Shown in pieces: positions 45,905 to 55,582 of a stretch of 64,000 nt of DNA. The notes under the pieces are model-generated. The model was not told the DNA's origin and did no database searches. It saw only the letters and a list, made by a program, of their open reading frames with translations. The translations under genes were made by a program, and so were the position numbers. Source of the stretch: Pseudomaricurvus albidus (GTDB lineage Bacteria > Pseudomonadota > Gammaproteobacteria > Pseudomonadales > Cellvibrionaceae); assembly GCF_018863235.1 (NCBI RefSeq), contig NZ_JAHKRS010000002.1, positions 310,001 through 374,000 on the forward strand, given 5' to 3'. Within the stretch, counting starts at the first letter, position 1. Each line of letters begins with the position of its first letter.

Positions 45905-46750
45905 TTAAATAAAACAAACCTGATTGCGTCCGCTATCTTTGCTTTGATACAAGGCAATATCTACACGTTTTAACAGGGTGTGGCGCTCATCGCCGGCTTT
46001 AAATAGCGCAGCACCAATGCTGGCGGTAAGTTGACGTTCGGGAATGATCGTGGAAGTTTCTATCGTGCGTCTTATGTGTTCAGCGGCCTCTAACAGAGTG
46101 TTCTGATCTTCTATGTCAGGAAAAATTACCGCAAATTCTTCACCGCCTATACGATAGGCATTGTTGCGAATTTGTGTGTTTTTCTTCAGCAGTTCACCGA
46201 TGGAAATCAGTGCGCGGTCGCCGACACTATGGCCAAACTGATCGTTGATTGCTTTGAAGAAGTCAATGTCCAAAAAAATCAGGCCGTGCTGAGATTCGCT
46301 GTTGGATTTTAACAAATGAGCGAGATTGCTTTCAAAGCTGCGGCGATTATGCAGGTTGGTTAAGGGGTCTGTTCGGGATAAGCGTTTCAGTTCTTTCTCG
46401 GCGGTGATGTCGATCACGATACCGGTAAAACCTTGAATGGCACCATCGTATTCAATGGGAGTGTAAACTGCACGATAATAATGTGGGTTGCCATCTCGTT
46501 TGGTAAAGAACGATTCGTATTCGATGGTTTCTCCCTCAAGTGCTTTCTTGTAGCGTGGAAGATTAGACAAAAACCCTTCTTGGCCAATAACCTGTTCAAT
46601 CGTTTTTCCAAGAGCTTCCTGTAAGGAAACTCCATGAACCTTGGAGAAAAAAGGGTTTACGTAGGTGTAGCGAAGGTCGCAATCCACAGAGAAACAAAGA
46701 ATTGGAGCGGAGTCGGTCAGCTGTTTATAGGTTTGAATTCGATTCTGCAT
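45905..46750 (-). CDS. PAS-GGDEF diguanylate cyclase
   Basis: A 281-aa soluble protein. A PAS domain (residues about 5-115; DLRYTYVNPFFSKVHGVS, YYRAVYTPIEYDGAIQGFTGIVIDIT) precedes a GGDEF domain with SRTDPLTNLHNRRSFE, DIDFFKAINDQFGHSVGD and active-site GGEEF. The cyclase site is intact. The inhibitory RxxD site five residues upstream is altered (RNNA), so product inhibition should be lost. Makes cyclic-di-GMP from GTP in response to a signal read by PAS. It converges on the Rieske gene and lies downstream of the siderophore receptor. Confidence 0.92.
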   Translation of the reverse strand: MQNRIQTYKQLTDSAPILCFSVDCDLRYTYVNPFFSKVHGVSLQEALGKTIEQVIGQEGFLSNLPRYKKALEGETIEYESFFTKRDGNPHYYRAVYTPIEYDGAIQGFTGIVIDITAEKELKRLSRTDPLTNLHNRRSFESNLAHLLKSNSESQHGLIFLDIDFFKAINDQFGHSVGDRALISIGELLKKNTQIRNNAYRIGGEEFAVIFPDIEDQNTLLEAAEHIRRTIETSTIIPERQLTASIGAALFKAGDERHTLLKRVDIALYQSKDSGRNQVCFI

Positions 46751-47320
46751 GTATCACCATTGGTTCTTTGTCGGCGGTTTTTATTCTCCAGTGTGGAGTT
46801 TTCGCCTTTGTTATTCTTGAACGGTATCACAGTTCCGATTTTATTGGCAGTAGATGTTTCTAGTTACAATCTCGATTGGCCGAATGTTGAGGGGCGGTTA
46901 AATCAATGAAAGCGGGGTGAGATTGTTGGTTGTTATGGTGTCAAGTGCATTGACTGTTTTTTTGTGTTTTTCGTTTTGCACATATCTACTTGCTGTTCGG
47001 CTTGTCACAAAAGATTAAATGCGGTGTCGTCGATTTGCAATGCCTGAGCCAAAGAATTGATATAAACCGTTGTAGTTCATCACTAAGTTTAGAATGCATG
47101 CCGCGGTTGATCAAATGGGCTCGCTTAATTACGAGAGAGGTCTTCTTTCTGGCAAATCAGAGGCTGCAGGAAGATGTGAGAGGTTGTTGGGTCGGACTGA
47201 AAGTTTTGATGCGGGCAAGCTGTAACGGAGGGTGATGTAATGAAAATTCATATCACCGAGACGTATCTGTTAGCGAGAAAGGCCGGTTGGTGTAATTGCA
47301 CCGGCCTTTCTCTCCATCCT
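46751..47320. other. Gene-free region between siderophore receptor and PAS-GGDEF gene
   Basis: About 570 bases carrying the promoter of the PAS-GGDEF gene and, near 47275-47312, the hairpin terminator of the receptor gene. A plus-strand reading frame at 46990-47235 has no family features and no ribosome site, so it is not called. Nothing else stands out. Confidence 0.5.
47275..47312 (-). terminator. Strong hairpin after the siderophore receptor gene
   Basis: A 13-bp perfect stem GAGAAAGGCCGGT/ACCGGCCTTTCTC with a 12-base loop, starting nine bases beyond the receptor stop on the minus strand. The T-rich side of the stem replaces a clear T run. A probable terminator. Confidence 0.7.
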
Positions 47321-49450
47321 CTAAAAACGCAGATTGACGGAGGCGGTGGCAGTCGTGGGCGCACCGTAATAACCTTGACCCCAATACAAACTGGTTAAGT
47401 ACTTCTCATTGGTGATGTTTTTCACGTTCAGGCTTACGTTGACCTGCTCCGTCAAGTCGTAACTGGCAAACAAATCAATCAAGGCATAACTGTCCTGTTG
47501 CACTTCAAAGCCGCTGTCGACCCGGGATGTGTCATCCTGCCACTTGAGGCTGGCGCCCACTTTCAGATCTGGCAGGCTTTGCAGGCGGTAGCTGGATGAC
47601 AGGCGCAGGGTTTGGCTTGGTGTAAACAGTAAAACATTTTTGTCTTGTTGGTCATTCGCATCCATATCCAAATTGGTATAGCCGAGGCTCATTTCCAGAC
47701 CTTCTGTCACCTGACCGGCCAGCTCAATCTCAAAGCCTTCACTGGAAATTCCGTCCGAAGCGATGTAATAGCTGGTGCCGGTTACTGGGCTGTTATCGGG
47801 GCCGGAAATCGCCAGGTTGGTTTGCTCGATATCAAAAGCCGCCAGGGTGAATAACAGCTTTCCATCAGCCAGTTGGGCTTTAATGCCGGCTTCATGGCTG
47901 CGGCCTTCCAGAGGATCCAGGCGGCTACCGTTAATATCTTCAGCAGTTTGTTGAGTGAAGATGTCGGTATAGCTGGAATAGAAAGAGACCGTGTCGGTGA
48001 TGGAGTAGACAATGCCAGCGTATGGGGTAGTTACGCCAGAATATTTGGATTCCTTGGAGACGGAGTACGAACTTCCGGTGGTTTTCCAATCGCTGACACG
48101 AGCGCCTAGCAGGATTTTCAAATCGTCAGTGAGGTTCAGACGAGTAGCCGCGTAGATGGATTCTTGCTCATCCTTATAATCCGCGCCGCCACGCACTGAG
48201 CGACGAAGGTTCAGATCAACACCGCCACCGTTCCAGGTTCTGAAATCTTCAGGCAACGGTGGGAATGAGTCGTCGTAGTACGAGAAATTATCGACAGTGC
48301 TTTCGGACCAGCTGTACCCCAGTACCAGCTCGTGTTCGCGACCTGCCAGTTGGAAGGTACCGCTGGCATACAGGTCGAACAGATCCATGCCATTATCTTC
48401 CGTATAATCACTTCCGTAGGCCCGTCCTCCCAGGCCTGTAATCTTGTCGGGTGTGCCGAAGTAATACAGCATCTCGCTGTCTTCTTCGTGGTCAATATAG
48501 GTATAGGTTCCTTTTACTTCCCAGCCACTGTCAAACGTGTGTGCTATTTCTGCAAAGGCCTGTACTTCCGTGGAGTTCCAAAATGCCCAGTCCGGAGCGG
48601 TGCTGGTCGAGCGTTTGAAATCTGTTTGTGTCCCGTCGGTGTACAGCAGTGGAGCCGCTCCCCATAAAGGACTGTCTGCTTTATTTTCCTGCCAGGTGTA
48701 GCCTGCAGTAAACAAAGTGGAATCAGTCAAAGCGATATCGATAACGCCGTAAGCGACTTTCTTGTCGTGACCATAACGATCCAGATAGGAACCGTTGTCT
48801 TCAGTGGCAACTACCAGACGTCCACGGACCCGATCGCTGAGACGGCCCGAAACATCACCTTCCAAACGGTATTCATCGTAGGAGCCGGCACTGGCGCCCA
48901 CTTGGCCGATGAACTCATCGGTAGGACGTTTGCGCACCATATTGATGGTTGCAGAAGGGTTTCCGGCACCGGCCATGAGCCCGTTGGGGCCGCGAACGAC
49001 TTCCACGCGGTCGTAGACGTAGGTATCGATATCGCCGCTGATGTTGCCATCGGGGACTTGCAAGCCCATGCCGTCGTACTGAAAGTTGGTAATGTCAAAA
49101 CCGCGGGCGGTGTAATAGATGCGATCTGTTTCCACCTCTTCGGCGTTGATACCGGTGGTGTTCATCAGCACATCATTCAGGCTGTTCAGATTAAAATCCT
49201 GGATCTGAGCCGCAGTGACTACCGAGACAGACTGAGGGGTTTCAAACGCAGACAGCCCAAACTTTGTGGCTGTGCTCATGGATTCCACAATATAGCTGCC
49301 TTGCAGGTCATGGCCGGTGACTTCGACCACTTCCAATGAACCTTGTCTGGAGGTTGAAGCCGTTTCGGCAGCATGACCGCCGGTGCTGATCAGGGCAATT
49401 GCCGCAGCCAGCAAGTGGCGGCGGTTGAATGAATTTGGCGATATTTTCAT
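47321..49450 (-). CDS. TonB-dependent siderophore receptor
   Basis: A 709-aa outer-membrane receptor of the FpvA/FhuE group. Signal peptide (residues 1-28), then a plug with FETPQSVSVVTAAQIQDF, NDVLMNTTGI, RGFDITNFQYDGMGL, VRGPNGLMAGAGNPSATINMVRKRP, and a beta barrel ending in ATASVNLRF. The ATG with GGAG nine bases upstream is preferred to an in-frame start 87 bases earlier. A Fur-like box lies upstream, so it is probably induced by iron limitation. No siderophore synthesis genes are near, suggesting uptake of foreign siderophores. Confidence 0.93.
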   Translation of the reverse strand: MKISPNSFNRRHLLAAAIALISTGGHAAETASTSRQGSLEVVEVTGHDLQGSYIVESMSTATKFGLSAFETPQSVSVVTAAQIQDFNLNSLNDVLMNTTGINAEEVETDRIYYTARGFDITNFQYDGMGLQVPDGNISGDIDTYVYDRVEVVRGPNGLMAGAGNPSATINMVRKRPTDEFIGQVGASAGSYDEYRLEGDVSGRLSDRVRGRLVVATEDNGSYLDRYGHDKKVAYGVIDIALTDSTLFTAGYTWQENKADSPLWGAAPLLYTDGTQTDFKRSTSTAPDWAFWNSTEVQAFAEIAHTFDSGWEVKGTYTYIDHEEDSEMLYYFGTPDKITGLGGRAYGSDYTEDNGMDLFDLYASGTFQLAGREHELVLGYSWSESTVDNFSYYDDSFPPLPEDFRTWNGGGVDLNLRRSVRGGADYKDEQESIYAATRLNLTDDLKILLGARVSDWKTTGSSYSVSKESKYSGVTTPYAGIVYSITDTVSFYSSYTDIFTQQTAEDINGSRLDPLEGRSHEAGIKAQLADGKLLFTLAAFDIEQTNLAISGPDNSPVTGTSYYIASDGISSEGFEIELAGQVTEGLEMSLGYTNLDMDANDQQDKNVLLFTPSQTLRLSSSYRLQSLPDLKVGASLKWQDDTSRVDSGFEVQQDSYALIDLFASYDLTEQVNVSLNVKNITNEKYLTSLYWGQGYYGAPTTATASVNLRF

Positions 49451-49522
49451 CAGTGATACTCCCAGGCAAAATCGGCAGCCCTCAATGTGCTGCTCGTCAT
49501 TGGGAGGGTATGATATAGGAAT

Positions 49523-49541
49523 GGGAATTATTATCAATATC
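49523..49541 (-). promoter_or_regulatory. Fur-box-like site upstream of the siderophore receptor
   Basis: Read on the minus strand, GATATTGATAATAATTCCC matches the classical 19-bp Fur box GATAATGATAATCATTATC at 15 of 19 positions. It lies 73 bases before the receptor start, in a suitable place for iron-dependent repression. No site of this quality was noticed near the other TonB receptor. Confidence 0.6.
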
Positions 49542-49853
49542 GTTCACGAATTTGTGCCTGGTGGATCTTTTTGATGTCACTTATTGGTGTCTCAATGTTT
49601 ATGGCTGGCGTCTAAACCTACCTGTTTTGAGTTTTGTTTAACCATTCGAGAGTGGCTGTGCCATCTGGTGGCACAGGTTGCCAGAACTGATTTCACTTCG
49701 TTTTTAACCTGTTTAGGCTTTTTCCATCGAGTGAGTGATTACTCCGATAGAAAACAGCAGTGAGTTTTCCTGTGAGTGGGTGTCTGTGTTGCAGCGGGCG
49801 CCATCGACTCAAGTAACTCAATCTGCATCAGAACAATAATGACGAGAGAGATA

Positions 49854-50768
49854 ATGATGAACCCCATGAAACTTTTTTCACGTTTGGCCTGTGTCGGCTT
49901 GTTCGGTATGGCGGCTGCCAGTGTACAGGCTGAGACTCAGGTCGTTATGCTCGGTACAGGAACGCCAGTACCGGATGCCGATCATTCCGGCCCCGCTACT
50001 GCGGTAGTCTATAACGGTCAGGCCTATGTTTTCGATATTGGCCCCGGGGCCGTCCGCAGCGCCATCATTGCCGCGCAAAAGAAAGGCGTGGAGGCGTTAT
50101 ACCCGACAAAGATCAAACATCTTTTTCTGACTCACTTGCACAGTGACCATATCCTGGATTACCCGGAGCTGGCCTCTACCTACTGGTGGCGTCGCAGCGA
50201 CAAGATCAGTGTCTGGGGACCAACGGGCCTGAACGAGATGACTCAGGGTTATTACGCCATGGTGAAGCGCGATACTGACCTGCGGGTGAACAGTCGCAGT
50301 CCGATCAAGGATCCTACCGGCTATCAGTACCTGACCCACGAGTACGCTCAGGGTGGCTGGACCGTCAAGGACGGAGATGTGACCATCGAGGCGTTTGACA
50401 TCGAGCACGGCAAGATTACCCCCGCCTTCGGCTATCGTATAACGACCCCGGATAAAACCATTGTGATCTCCGGTGATACCTCGTACAGCGAGAAACTGGT
50501 AGAGATGGCTAAGGGCGCCGACATCCTGGTGCATGAAGTAATTTGCGATGAAGGTCTGGCTGGCTTGTCAGAGGGCTGGCAGGCATATCACTCCGCGGCG
50601 CACACCAGATCCAGTGTGCTGGGACGTATTGCCAACGAAACCAAACCCGGTCTGCTGGTTCTGACTCACGTATTGCACTATGGCGCGCCTCGCGAAAAGA
50701 CCCTCGAAGAAGTCAAGGCGGTGTTCAACGGCAACGTCGTTCTGGCCGAAGATCTGGATATCTATTGA
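49854..50768 (+). CDS. Periplasmic metallo-beta-lactamase-fold hydrolase
   Basis: A 304-aa protein with a signal peptide (cut near VQA, residue 26). Its mature part begins QVVMLGTGTPVPD, typical of RNase Z/arylsulfatase-like metallo-hydrolases. Zinc motif HLHSDH (residues about 94-99), then ISGDTSYSE and a late conserved His in VLTHVLHYG give the expected metal ligands. The substrate is unknown; exported members hydrolyse esters or sulfate esters, among others. The ATGATG start has GAGAGAG upstream. It is followed by an OprD-type porin and an IclR regulator on the same strand, a likely catabolic unit. Confidence 0.88.
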   Translation: MMNPMKLFSRLACVGLFGMAAASVQAETQVVMLGTGTPVPDADHSGPATAVVYNGQAYVFDIGPGAVRSAIIAAQKKGVEALYPTKIKHLFLTHLHSDHILDYPELASTYWWRRSDKISVWGPTGLNEMTQGYYAMVKRDTDLRVNSRSPIKDPTGYQYLTHEYAQGGWTVKDGDVTIEAFDIEHGKITPAFGYRITTPDKTIVISGDTSYSEKLVEMAKGADILVHEVICDEGLAGLSEGWQAYHSAAHTRSSVLGRIANETKPGLLVLTHVLHYGAPREKTLEEVKAVFNGNVVLAEDLDIY

Positions 50769-50785
50769 TTCCTGCCTCGCCGCCT

Positions 50786-50842
50786 GTAGTTGAGTAGTGC
50801 ATAGGTAGTTGAGCAGTACGCAGGTGGTTGAGCAGAGAACAG
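50786..50842 (+). repeat. Three tandem 19-bp repeats before the porin gene
   Basis: GTAGTTGAGTAGTGCATAG (50786-50804), GTAGTTGAGCAGTACGCAG (50805-50823) and GTGGTTGAGCAGAGAACAG (50824-50842) are contiguous and share GT(A/G)GTTGAG(T/C)AG. They end 40 bases before the porin start, in the gap after the metallo-hydrolase gene. Confidence 0.85.
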
Positions 50843-50882
50843 ACTTCCACGATAACAATAAAGATGTATAAAGGTTGCCCAG

Positions 50883-52160
50883 ATGAAATACCGTCATGAG
50901 TTATGCCTGGCTGTTGCGCTGTTATCAGTCTTGAGCTGCAAGGCGCAGGCCGACTCTTTTCACGAGGCCCTGATTGGTGGCAAGATCAGTGGTGAAGTTC
51001 GCAACACCTACGTCGGTGGCTCGCAGTCAGATGCAAGAAACGGAGCTGCAGCCCTTAATAATTCCAATGTGCTGGGTTCGGCCTTGTCGTTAACCTACGA
51101 AACCGGTGCCTATCAAGGCTTGAAGGCTGTAGTAGGTCTGCAGAGTGGCCACGATTGGGGAATGCAGGATGACGAGCAGGCTACCATCGCCGGTGGTGAG
51201 GACGACAGTCGCGTCTCGATCAGTTCGACCGATCTTCTGGTTGCCTACCTGGAGTATGCGGTTGATAAATCTCTGACCGATACCCGCGTGCGCATTGGCC
51301 GACAGAAAATCGTGACGCCATTGCTGATGAGCAGCGGTGAGTTTCCTATGCAGGATTCTTTCGACGCGGTTGTTATTGAAAATCATGATCTTCCCGGCAC
51401 CCAGCTGCGGATGATGGCAGTGAATCGCTGGAACAAGCGTTACGGCGAAGACTCCAATGACACATTCGTTGAGGATGACCTGCAGTACCATAATCCTGTC
51501 TACTCTCTCTACCTGACCAACAACAGTATTTCCGGCCTTACCGTCGAAGCTCAATGGTTGTCGAACAGGAATGATGATCCAGTCGGTGACCCACCCGCAG
51601 CGGTGCGAACTGCCGACAAGTACGATAGCGGCTTTCTCGGGTTGACTTACAAGATTCCCGATTCCAGCTGGATCCTTGGAGCCAAGGCGTTAACGGCAAA
51701 TTACGATAAGTTACCGGATACCGGTTATTGGGGCGTTAAGGCTCAAACCACGGTCAAAGGGGTGTTATTGCACCTGGGATACACATCGATGGATGATGAT
51801 GGCAATTTCCCTGGCTCAATAGGGCATGTCCCCATGTTTCGCAGTTACAAAACCGGTTTTATCGATGAAATCTTTGCCGGCTTGGAAACCACCTCGCTGC
51901 GTGTCGGTTACGGATTTGGCCTTCCGGGAGCAAACTTTAATCTCATCTATTCCGGTTGGCGGCAAAGTGACAAAGGCATTGCCGTCAGCGGTCGGAATCT
52001 GGATGGTGGGTACGAGGCCGGCGTTGATCTTCAGTACCAATTCCAGCGTATTAAAGGTCTGAAAGGTCGTCTGCGCACTTCATATATGGATTTTGACCGT
52101 CCAGACGTGGACAAGGATGATTTCCTCTACACCCGTGTACTCCTGAACTATTCGTTCTAA
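50883..52160 (+). CDS. OprD family outer-membrane porin
   Basis: A 425-aa beta-barrel porin: signal peptide (cut near QADS, residue 24), an N-terminal FHEALIGGKISGEVRNTYVGG strand, many alternating strands, RVRIGRQKIVTPLLMSSGEFPMQDSFDAVVIEN in the first third, and a C-terminal Phe (LLNYSF) for outer-membrane insertion. The GEVRNTY start and the RIGRQ motif match OprD-type specific porins, which take up amino acids, aromatic acids and peptides. A hairpin (CAGGGGC/GCCCCTG, 52175-52196) without a T run follows. Grouped with the upstream hydrolase and the downstream IclR gene. Confidence 0.88.
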   Translation: MKYRHELCLAVALLSVLSCKAQADSFHEALIGGKISGEVRNTYVGGSQSDARNGAAALNNSNVLGSALSLTYETGAYQGLKAVVGLQSGHDWGMQDDEQATIAGGEDDSRVSISSTDLLVAYLEYAVDKSLTDTRVRIGRQKIVTPLLMSSGEFPMQDSFDAVVIENHDLPGTQLRMMAVNRWNKRYGEDSNDTFVEDDLQYHNPVYSLYLTNNSISGLTVEAQWLSNRNDDPVGDPPAAVRTADKYDSGFLGLTYKIPDSSWILGAKALTANYDKLPDTGYWGVKAQTTVKGVLLHLGYTSMDDDGNFPGSIGHVPMFRSYKTGFIDEIFAGLETTSLRVGYGFGLPGANFNLIYSGWRQSDKGIAVSGRNLDGGYEAGVDLQYQFQRIKGLKGRLRTSYMDFDRPDVDKDDFLYTRVLLNYSF

Positions 52161-52232
52161 AATGAAGGCGAGAGCAGGGGCTGGTTTCTGCCCCTGTATC
52201 TGAAACTAACCTTCAGGCGGAGTGGCCCGGCT

Positions 52233-53024
52233 GTGTCCGAATCCCCAACCAATCGTTCATTAGTGCGTGGCATTCAGCTGCTCAAACTGATCGATCGCCT
52301 GAACGGAGCCACGCTCAGTCAATTGGCCCGTGAAGCCGCACTTCCCAAATCCACCGTGCGCCGCTTGTTGCTGACGTTGCAGGAGCAACGACTGATTCGC
52401 AAAAGTCTGGCGGACGGTCTCTTTCGCACCAATATCTTTCTGCCACTGGAAACCGATAATGAATTGTCACCACTCAGCTGGCGGCTGTGTGAGGCCGCCA
52501 TGCCGGTGATGGTGGAGCTGGTGGAAAAAGTCCGCTGGCCCTCTGATCTGTTTGTGCGTGAAGGTTGCAGTATGCGCATCGTCGAAAGCAATCGCGCCAA
52601 TACACCCATTTCGCTCTACCGTGGTTATATCAACGTTAATGTCAAAATGCTTTACTCTGCCGCCGGGCGTACCTATCTGGCTTACTGCCCCGAAGCCGAG
52701 CGGCAGCAATTAATCGAAGAGACAAGGCATGATCGACCGCGAAATATGACCGACGCAGGCCTTGAACGGCTGCTCGAGCGTATCCGTCAGGCCGGCTACA
52801 GTACCCGTCATCCCGGATACACTGGTGAGACTCGACCCGATGATGGCCTGAACGCAATAGCCGTTCCGGTGATGCATGAGCAGCGAGTGCTAGGCTGTAT
52901 CAATTTGATGTGCGTACGCGATTACATGACGGAAGAACAATTTGCAGAAAAGCATCTCTCCAGCCTTCAGGCTGCAGCGAAACAGATTGCACAACGCTAT
53001 TCTCAGCCTGCCCACCAGTCCTGA
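52233..53024 (+). CDS. IclR family regulator (MhpR-like)
   Basis: A 263-aa regulator. The winged helix is residues about 10-70 (ATLSQLAREAALPKSTVRRLLLTLQEQ), followed by an IclR effector domain (WPSDLFVREGCSMRIVESNRANTPISL, SAAGRTYLAYCPEAER, GLNAIAVPVMHEQRVLGCINLM). Similar proteins control aromatic catabolism genes, such as MhpR with phenylpropionates. The start is GTG; no nearer ATG fits. It probably controls the upstream hydrolase-porin pair, on the same strand. Confidence 0.85.
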   Translation: MSESPTNRSLVRGIQLLKLIDRLNGATLSQLAREAALPKSTVRRLLLTLQEQRLIRKSLADGLFRTNIFLPLETDNELSPLSWRLCEAAMPVMVELVEKVRWPSDLFVREGCSMRIVESNRANTPISLYRGYINVNVKMLYSAAGRTYLAYCPEAERQQLIEETRHDRPRNMTDAGLERLLERIRQAGYSTRHPGYTGETRPDDGLNAIAVPVMHEQRVLGCINLMCVRDYMTEEQFAEKHLSSLQAAAKQIAQRYSQPAHQS

Positions 53025-53205
53025 TGGGCTGCCGTGCTAAACACTGCGGAACGCATAGGTTTGGGCCCTTAGGGTTTGAAGCCGGCACTGCCTGCGACAT
53101 GGCATCTCATAGTGAATAGGCTATATTGAGGTCGCGCCCGTCATTTATTCGTACTATCGCCCCTCATGATGTGTGGGGCTTGTCAGCCGTCAGAAAGGAA
53201 CGTGC

Positions 53206-55056
53206 ATGCCGACACCTCCCAAGCCCAACGATGAACCCACACCCAAGAAGGACGTTCAACAATTGCATCGCGATCCCTGGTTTATCTGGCTGCTGCCCAT
53301 TGTGTTTTTGTTCTATTACAGCCTCAGCCACTTGGATCGCAGTGAGGTTAAAGTCATCCCCTACAGTGAGTTTATTCAGGCTCTGGGACAGGATCAGATC
53401 AAGAGCGTGGATATTCGAGGCTTGACCTTGAAGGGGAGTTATCAAGGTGGCGGTCAATCATCCCGATTCAGTACCCAATTGCCAGATTTTATTGGTGACG
53501 ACTTTCTTAAACACCTTGAGAAACGCGCTGTCGAAATTCGTGTTCAGCCCAACCAGAATCCAGTCTGGGTGCAGTTGTTGGCGGGCTTTATTCCCTGGCT
53601 GATCATTATTGCGCTGTTTGTGCTTTTTTCCCGTTCGTTGCAATCGCGTATGGGCGGGGGAGTCCTGAACTTTTCCAAATCAAAAGCCCGGCGTTTCGAA
53701 AAAACCGAAGGTGGTCCAACCTATGACGATGTGGCCGGGCTTGAAGGGGCCAAGCGTGACCTGAGTGATATTATCGATTACATGAAGGATCCCCAGCGGT
53801 TCCAGGCTTTGGGGGCGCAAATTCCAAAAGGTGTATTGATGATGGGGGCGCCCGGTACCGGTAAAACTCTGCTGGCAAAGGCCACCGCAGCAGAGGCCGG
53901 AGTCCCTTTTTTTTCCATCACCGGTTCAGAATTTATCGAACTGTATGTGGGGGTGGGGGCCTCTCGGGTTCGTGACATGTTTCAGACGGCTCGCAAAGAC
54001 GCACCCGCGCTGATTTTTATTGATGAAATTGACTCAGTCGGACGGGCACGGGGTACGGGGCTGGGGGGTGGTAACGACGAAAGAGAGCAAACCCTCAATC
54101 AGATCCTGGCAGAGATGGACGGCTTTGAGCCTGAAGATGTGGTGGTCGTTCTGGCGGCCACCAACCGACCGGACGTGCTTGACCCGGCACTGCTAAGACC
54201 GGGGCGTTTCGATCGCAAAGTGGTGCTGGATCTGCCCGACAAAGCAGCAAGAGTCAGTATCTTTAAGGTTCATACCCGCAAGACCCCGCTGGCCGAAGAG
54301 GTCGATCTGCAGGAGCTGGCCGCCATGAGTGTCGGCTTTTCCGGTGCAGACATTCACAATCTGGTTAACGAGGCCAGTTTGCGGGCAGCAAGAGATCGGC
54401 GCGCCGAAGTCACCCGCGAAGACTTTCAGATCGCCAGGGATAAAGTCCTTATGGGCGAAGAGCGTCCAAACCTGCTAAATCCGAATGAGCGCAGTCGCAT
54501 AGCCTGTCACGAAGCCGGGCATGGATTGGTGACCTACTATTCCGAATATACCGATCCCCTGCAAAAGATCAGTATTGTTCCCAGAGGACGTGCGTTGGGC
54601 GTAACCGAACAGCGACCCAGCGAAGACCGCCACAACCTCGACGAGAGCTACCTGCGTGATCGGTTGCGTATCTTTATGGGTGGCCGCTGTGCCGAAAAAT
54701 TGCTTTACAACACCGCCAGCTCAGGAGCCGCCGATGATTTGAAACAGGCCACCAAACTGGCGCGCCAAATGGTTGTTAACTGGGGAATGAGTTCTGCTAT
54801 TGGGCCTCTGGGGTTTAGTGAAGGCGAAAACCACCCGTTTTTAGGACGTGAACTCACCGAGCCCAAGCCTTACAGCGAGGCTCTTGCCGAAAAGGTGGAT
54901 GCAGAAGTACAGCGGCTGCTGATTAAAGCCGAACAGGAAGCCAGCAGTCTGTTGCAGCAGCACCGTTCACAGCTGGATACACTGATTGCCGCATTGCTGG
55001 AGCACGAGTCTTTGGAAAAAGATGCCATAGAACACTGTTTGAAATCGAATCGCTGA
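53206..55056 (+). CDS. FtsH-family membrane AAA+ zinc protease
   Basis: A 616-aa protein. It has two N-terminal membrane helices (about residues 26-42 and 122-141) flanking a periplasmic domain, an AAA+ module with Walker A GAPGTGKT (214-221), [10 protein letters not shown] and the second region of homology ([17 protein letters not shown]), and an M41 zinc site HEAGH (435-439). The pore loop is YVGVGAS in place of the usual FVGVGAS. It degrades membrane proteins. The gene is not in the ftsJ-ftsH-folP setting, which suggests a paralogue or stress copy. The ATG with AAAGGA eight bases upstream is chosen; the longest frame adds 11 residues. Confidence 0.92.
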   Translation: MPTPPKPNDEPTPKKDVQQLHRDPWFIWLLPIVFLFYYSLSHLDRSEVKVIPYSEFIQALGQDQIKSVDIRGLTLKGSYQGGGQSSRFSTQLPDFIGDDFLKHLEKRAVEIRVQPNQNPVWVQLLAGFIPWLIIIALFVLFSRSLQSRMGGGVLNFSKSKARRFEKTEGGPTYDDVAGLEGAKRDLSDIIDYMKDPQRFQALGAQIPKGVLMMGAPGTGKTLLAKATAAEAGVPFFSITGSEFIELYVGVGASRVRDMFQTARKDAPALIFIDEIDSVGRARGTGLGGGNDEREQTLNQILAEMDGFEPEDVVVVLAATNRPDVLDPALLRPGRFDRKVVLDLPDKAARVSIFKVHTRKTPLAEEVDLQELAAMSVGFSGADIHNLVNEASLRAARDRRAEVTREDFQIARDKVLMGEERPNLLNPNERSRIACHEAGHGLVTYYSEYTDPLQKISIVPRGRALGVTEQRPSEDRHNLDESYLRDRLRIFMGGRCAEKLLYNTASSGAADDLKQATKLARQMVVNWGMSSAIGPLGFSEGENHPFLGRELTEPKPYSEALAEKVDAEVQRLLIKAEQEASSLLQQHRSQLDTLIAALLEHESLEKDAIEHCLKSNR

Positions 55057-55582
55057 TCGCGGGCGACAAAACAGTCAGCATTGCCATTAACGGGTTTCAA
55101 TCATTTTTTTGCACAGCGGGCAGGCAACTTTATTGATAATGCACAAGTACATTCTTTGCCAGCTTGCAAAGCCTAACAGCAATGCAATCAGACGGAAATG
55201 ATTGCGGAGGAGTTTGTAAATCCACAGCGCGCGCTGTTTTTGTTGAGCGCTTGTAACTCAGGATATTGATTCATACTTCAAGCTATCATCTTGCCCTCCC
55301 GAAATTTCTTTCCAACAGTGTGTTTCAGTCGGCATATACAGTGCATTAAGCGTTATATGTTGTTTTGAAAATTAATTTCAGTTTTGTTAAATCGTATTTT
55401 TACGAGTCTTTAAAACAGAATTTTAATTACCACATGCAAGCGTATTCTGCTGATTTCTTCATGGTGATCCAAACACTCAAGTCGTACGTACACTGGAAAA
55501 TGAGCGGTTTTTCGACCATAGTTGCGTATGAGCTCAGATATACGCCTTCATTCACAGTCTATCCGCTCAGGGAGAGTAGCCC
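55057..55582. other. Region between ftsH and the porin gene
   Basis: About 525 bases, A+T-rich towards the 3' end, without a convincing intact gene. The minus strand contains a possible frameshifted small gene at 55087-55274, listed separately. The rest presumably holds the porin promoter. Confidence 0.5.
55087..55274 (-). pseudogene. Possible frameshifted small membrane protein gene
   Basis: From an ATG at 55274 the frame reads MNQYPELQALNKN and soon stops. The frame offset by one base then continues as ALWIYKLLRNHFRLIALLL, a hydrophobic helix, followed by YLCIINKVACPLCKKMIETR and TAA at 55087. Joined near the run of A on the minus strand (about 55235-55245), these give a sensible protein of about 60 residues with a CPLC metal-binding-like motif. 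It could be a decayed gene, a sequence error or chance. I know no family for it. Confidence 0.25.

Noticed and set aside
46990-47235. Plus-strand 81-codon frame upstream of the PAS-GGDEF gene
   Set aside because: No ribosome site and no family similarity.
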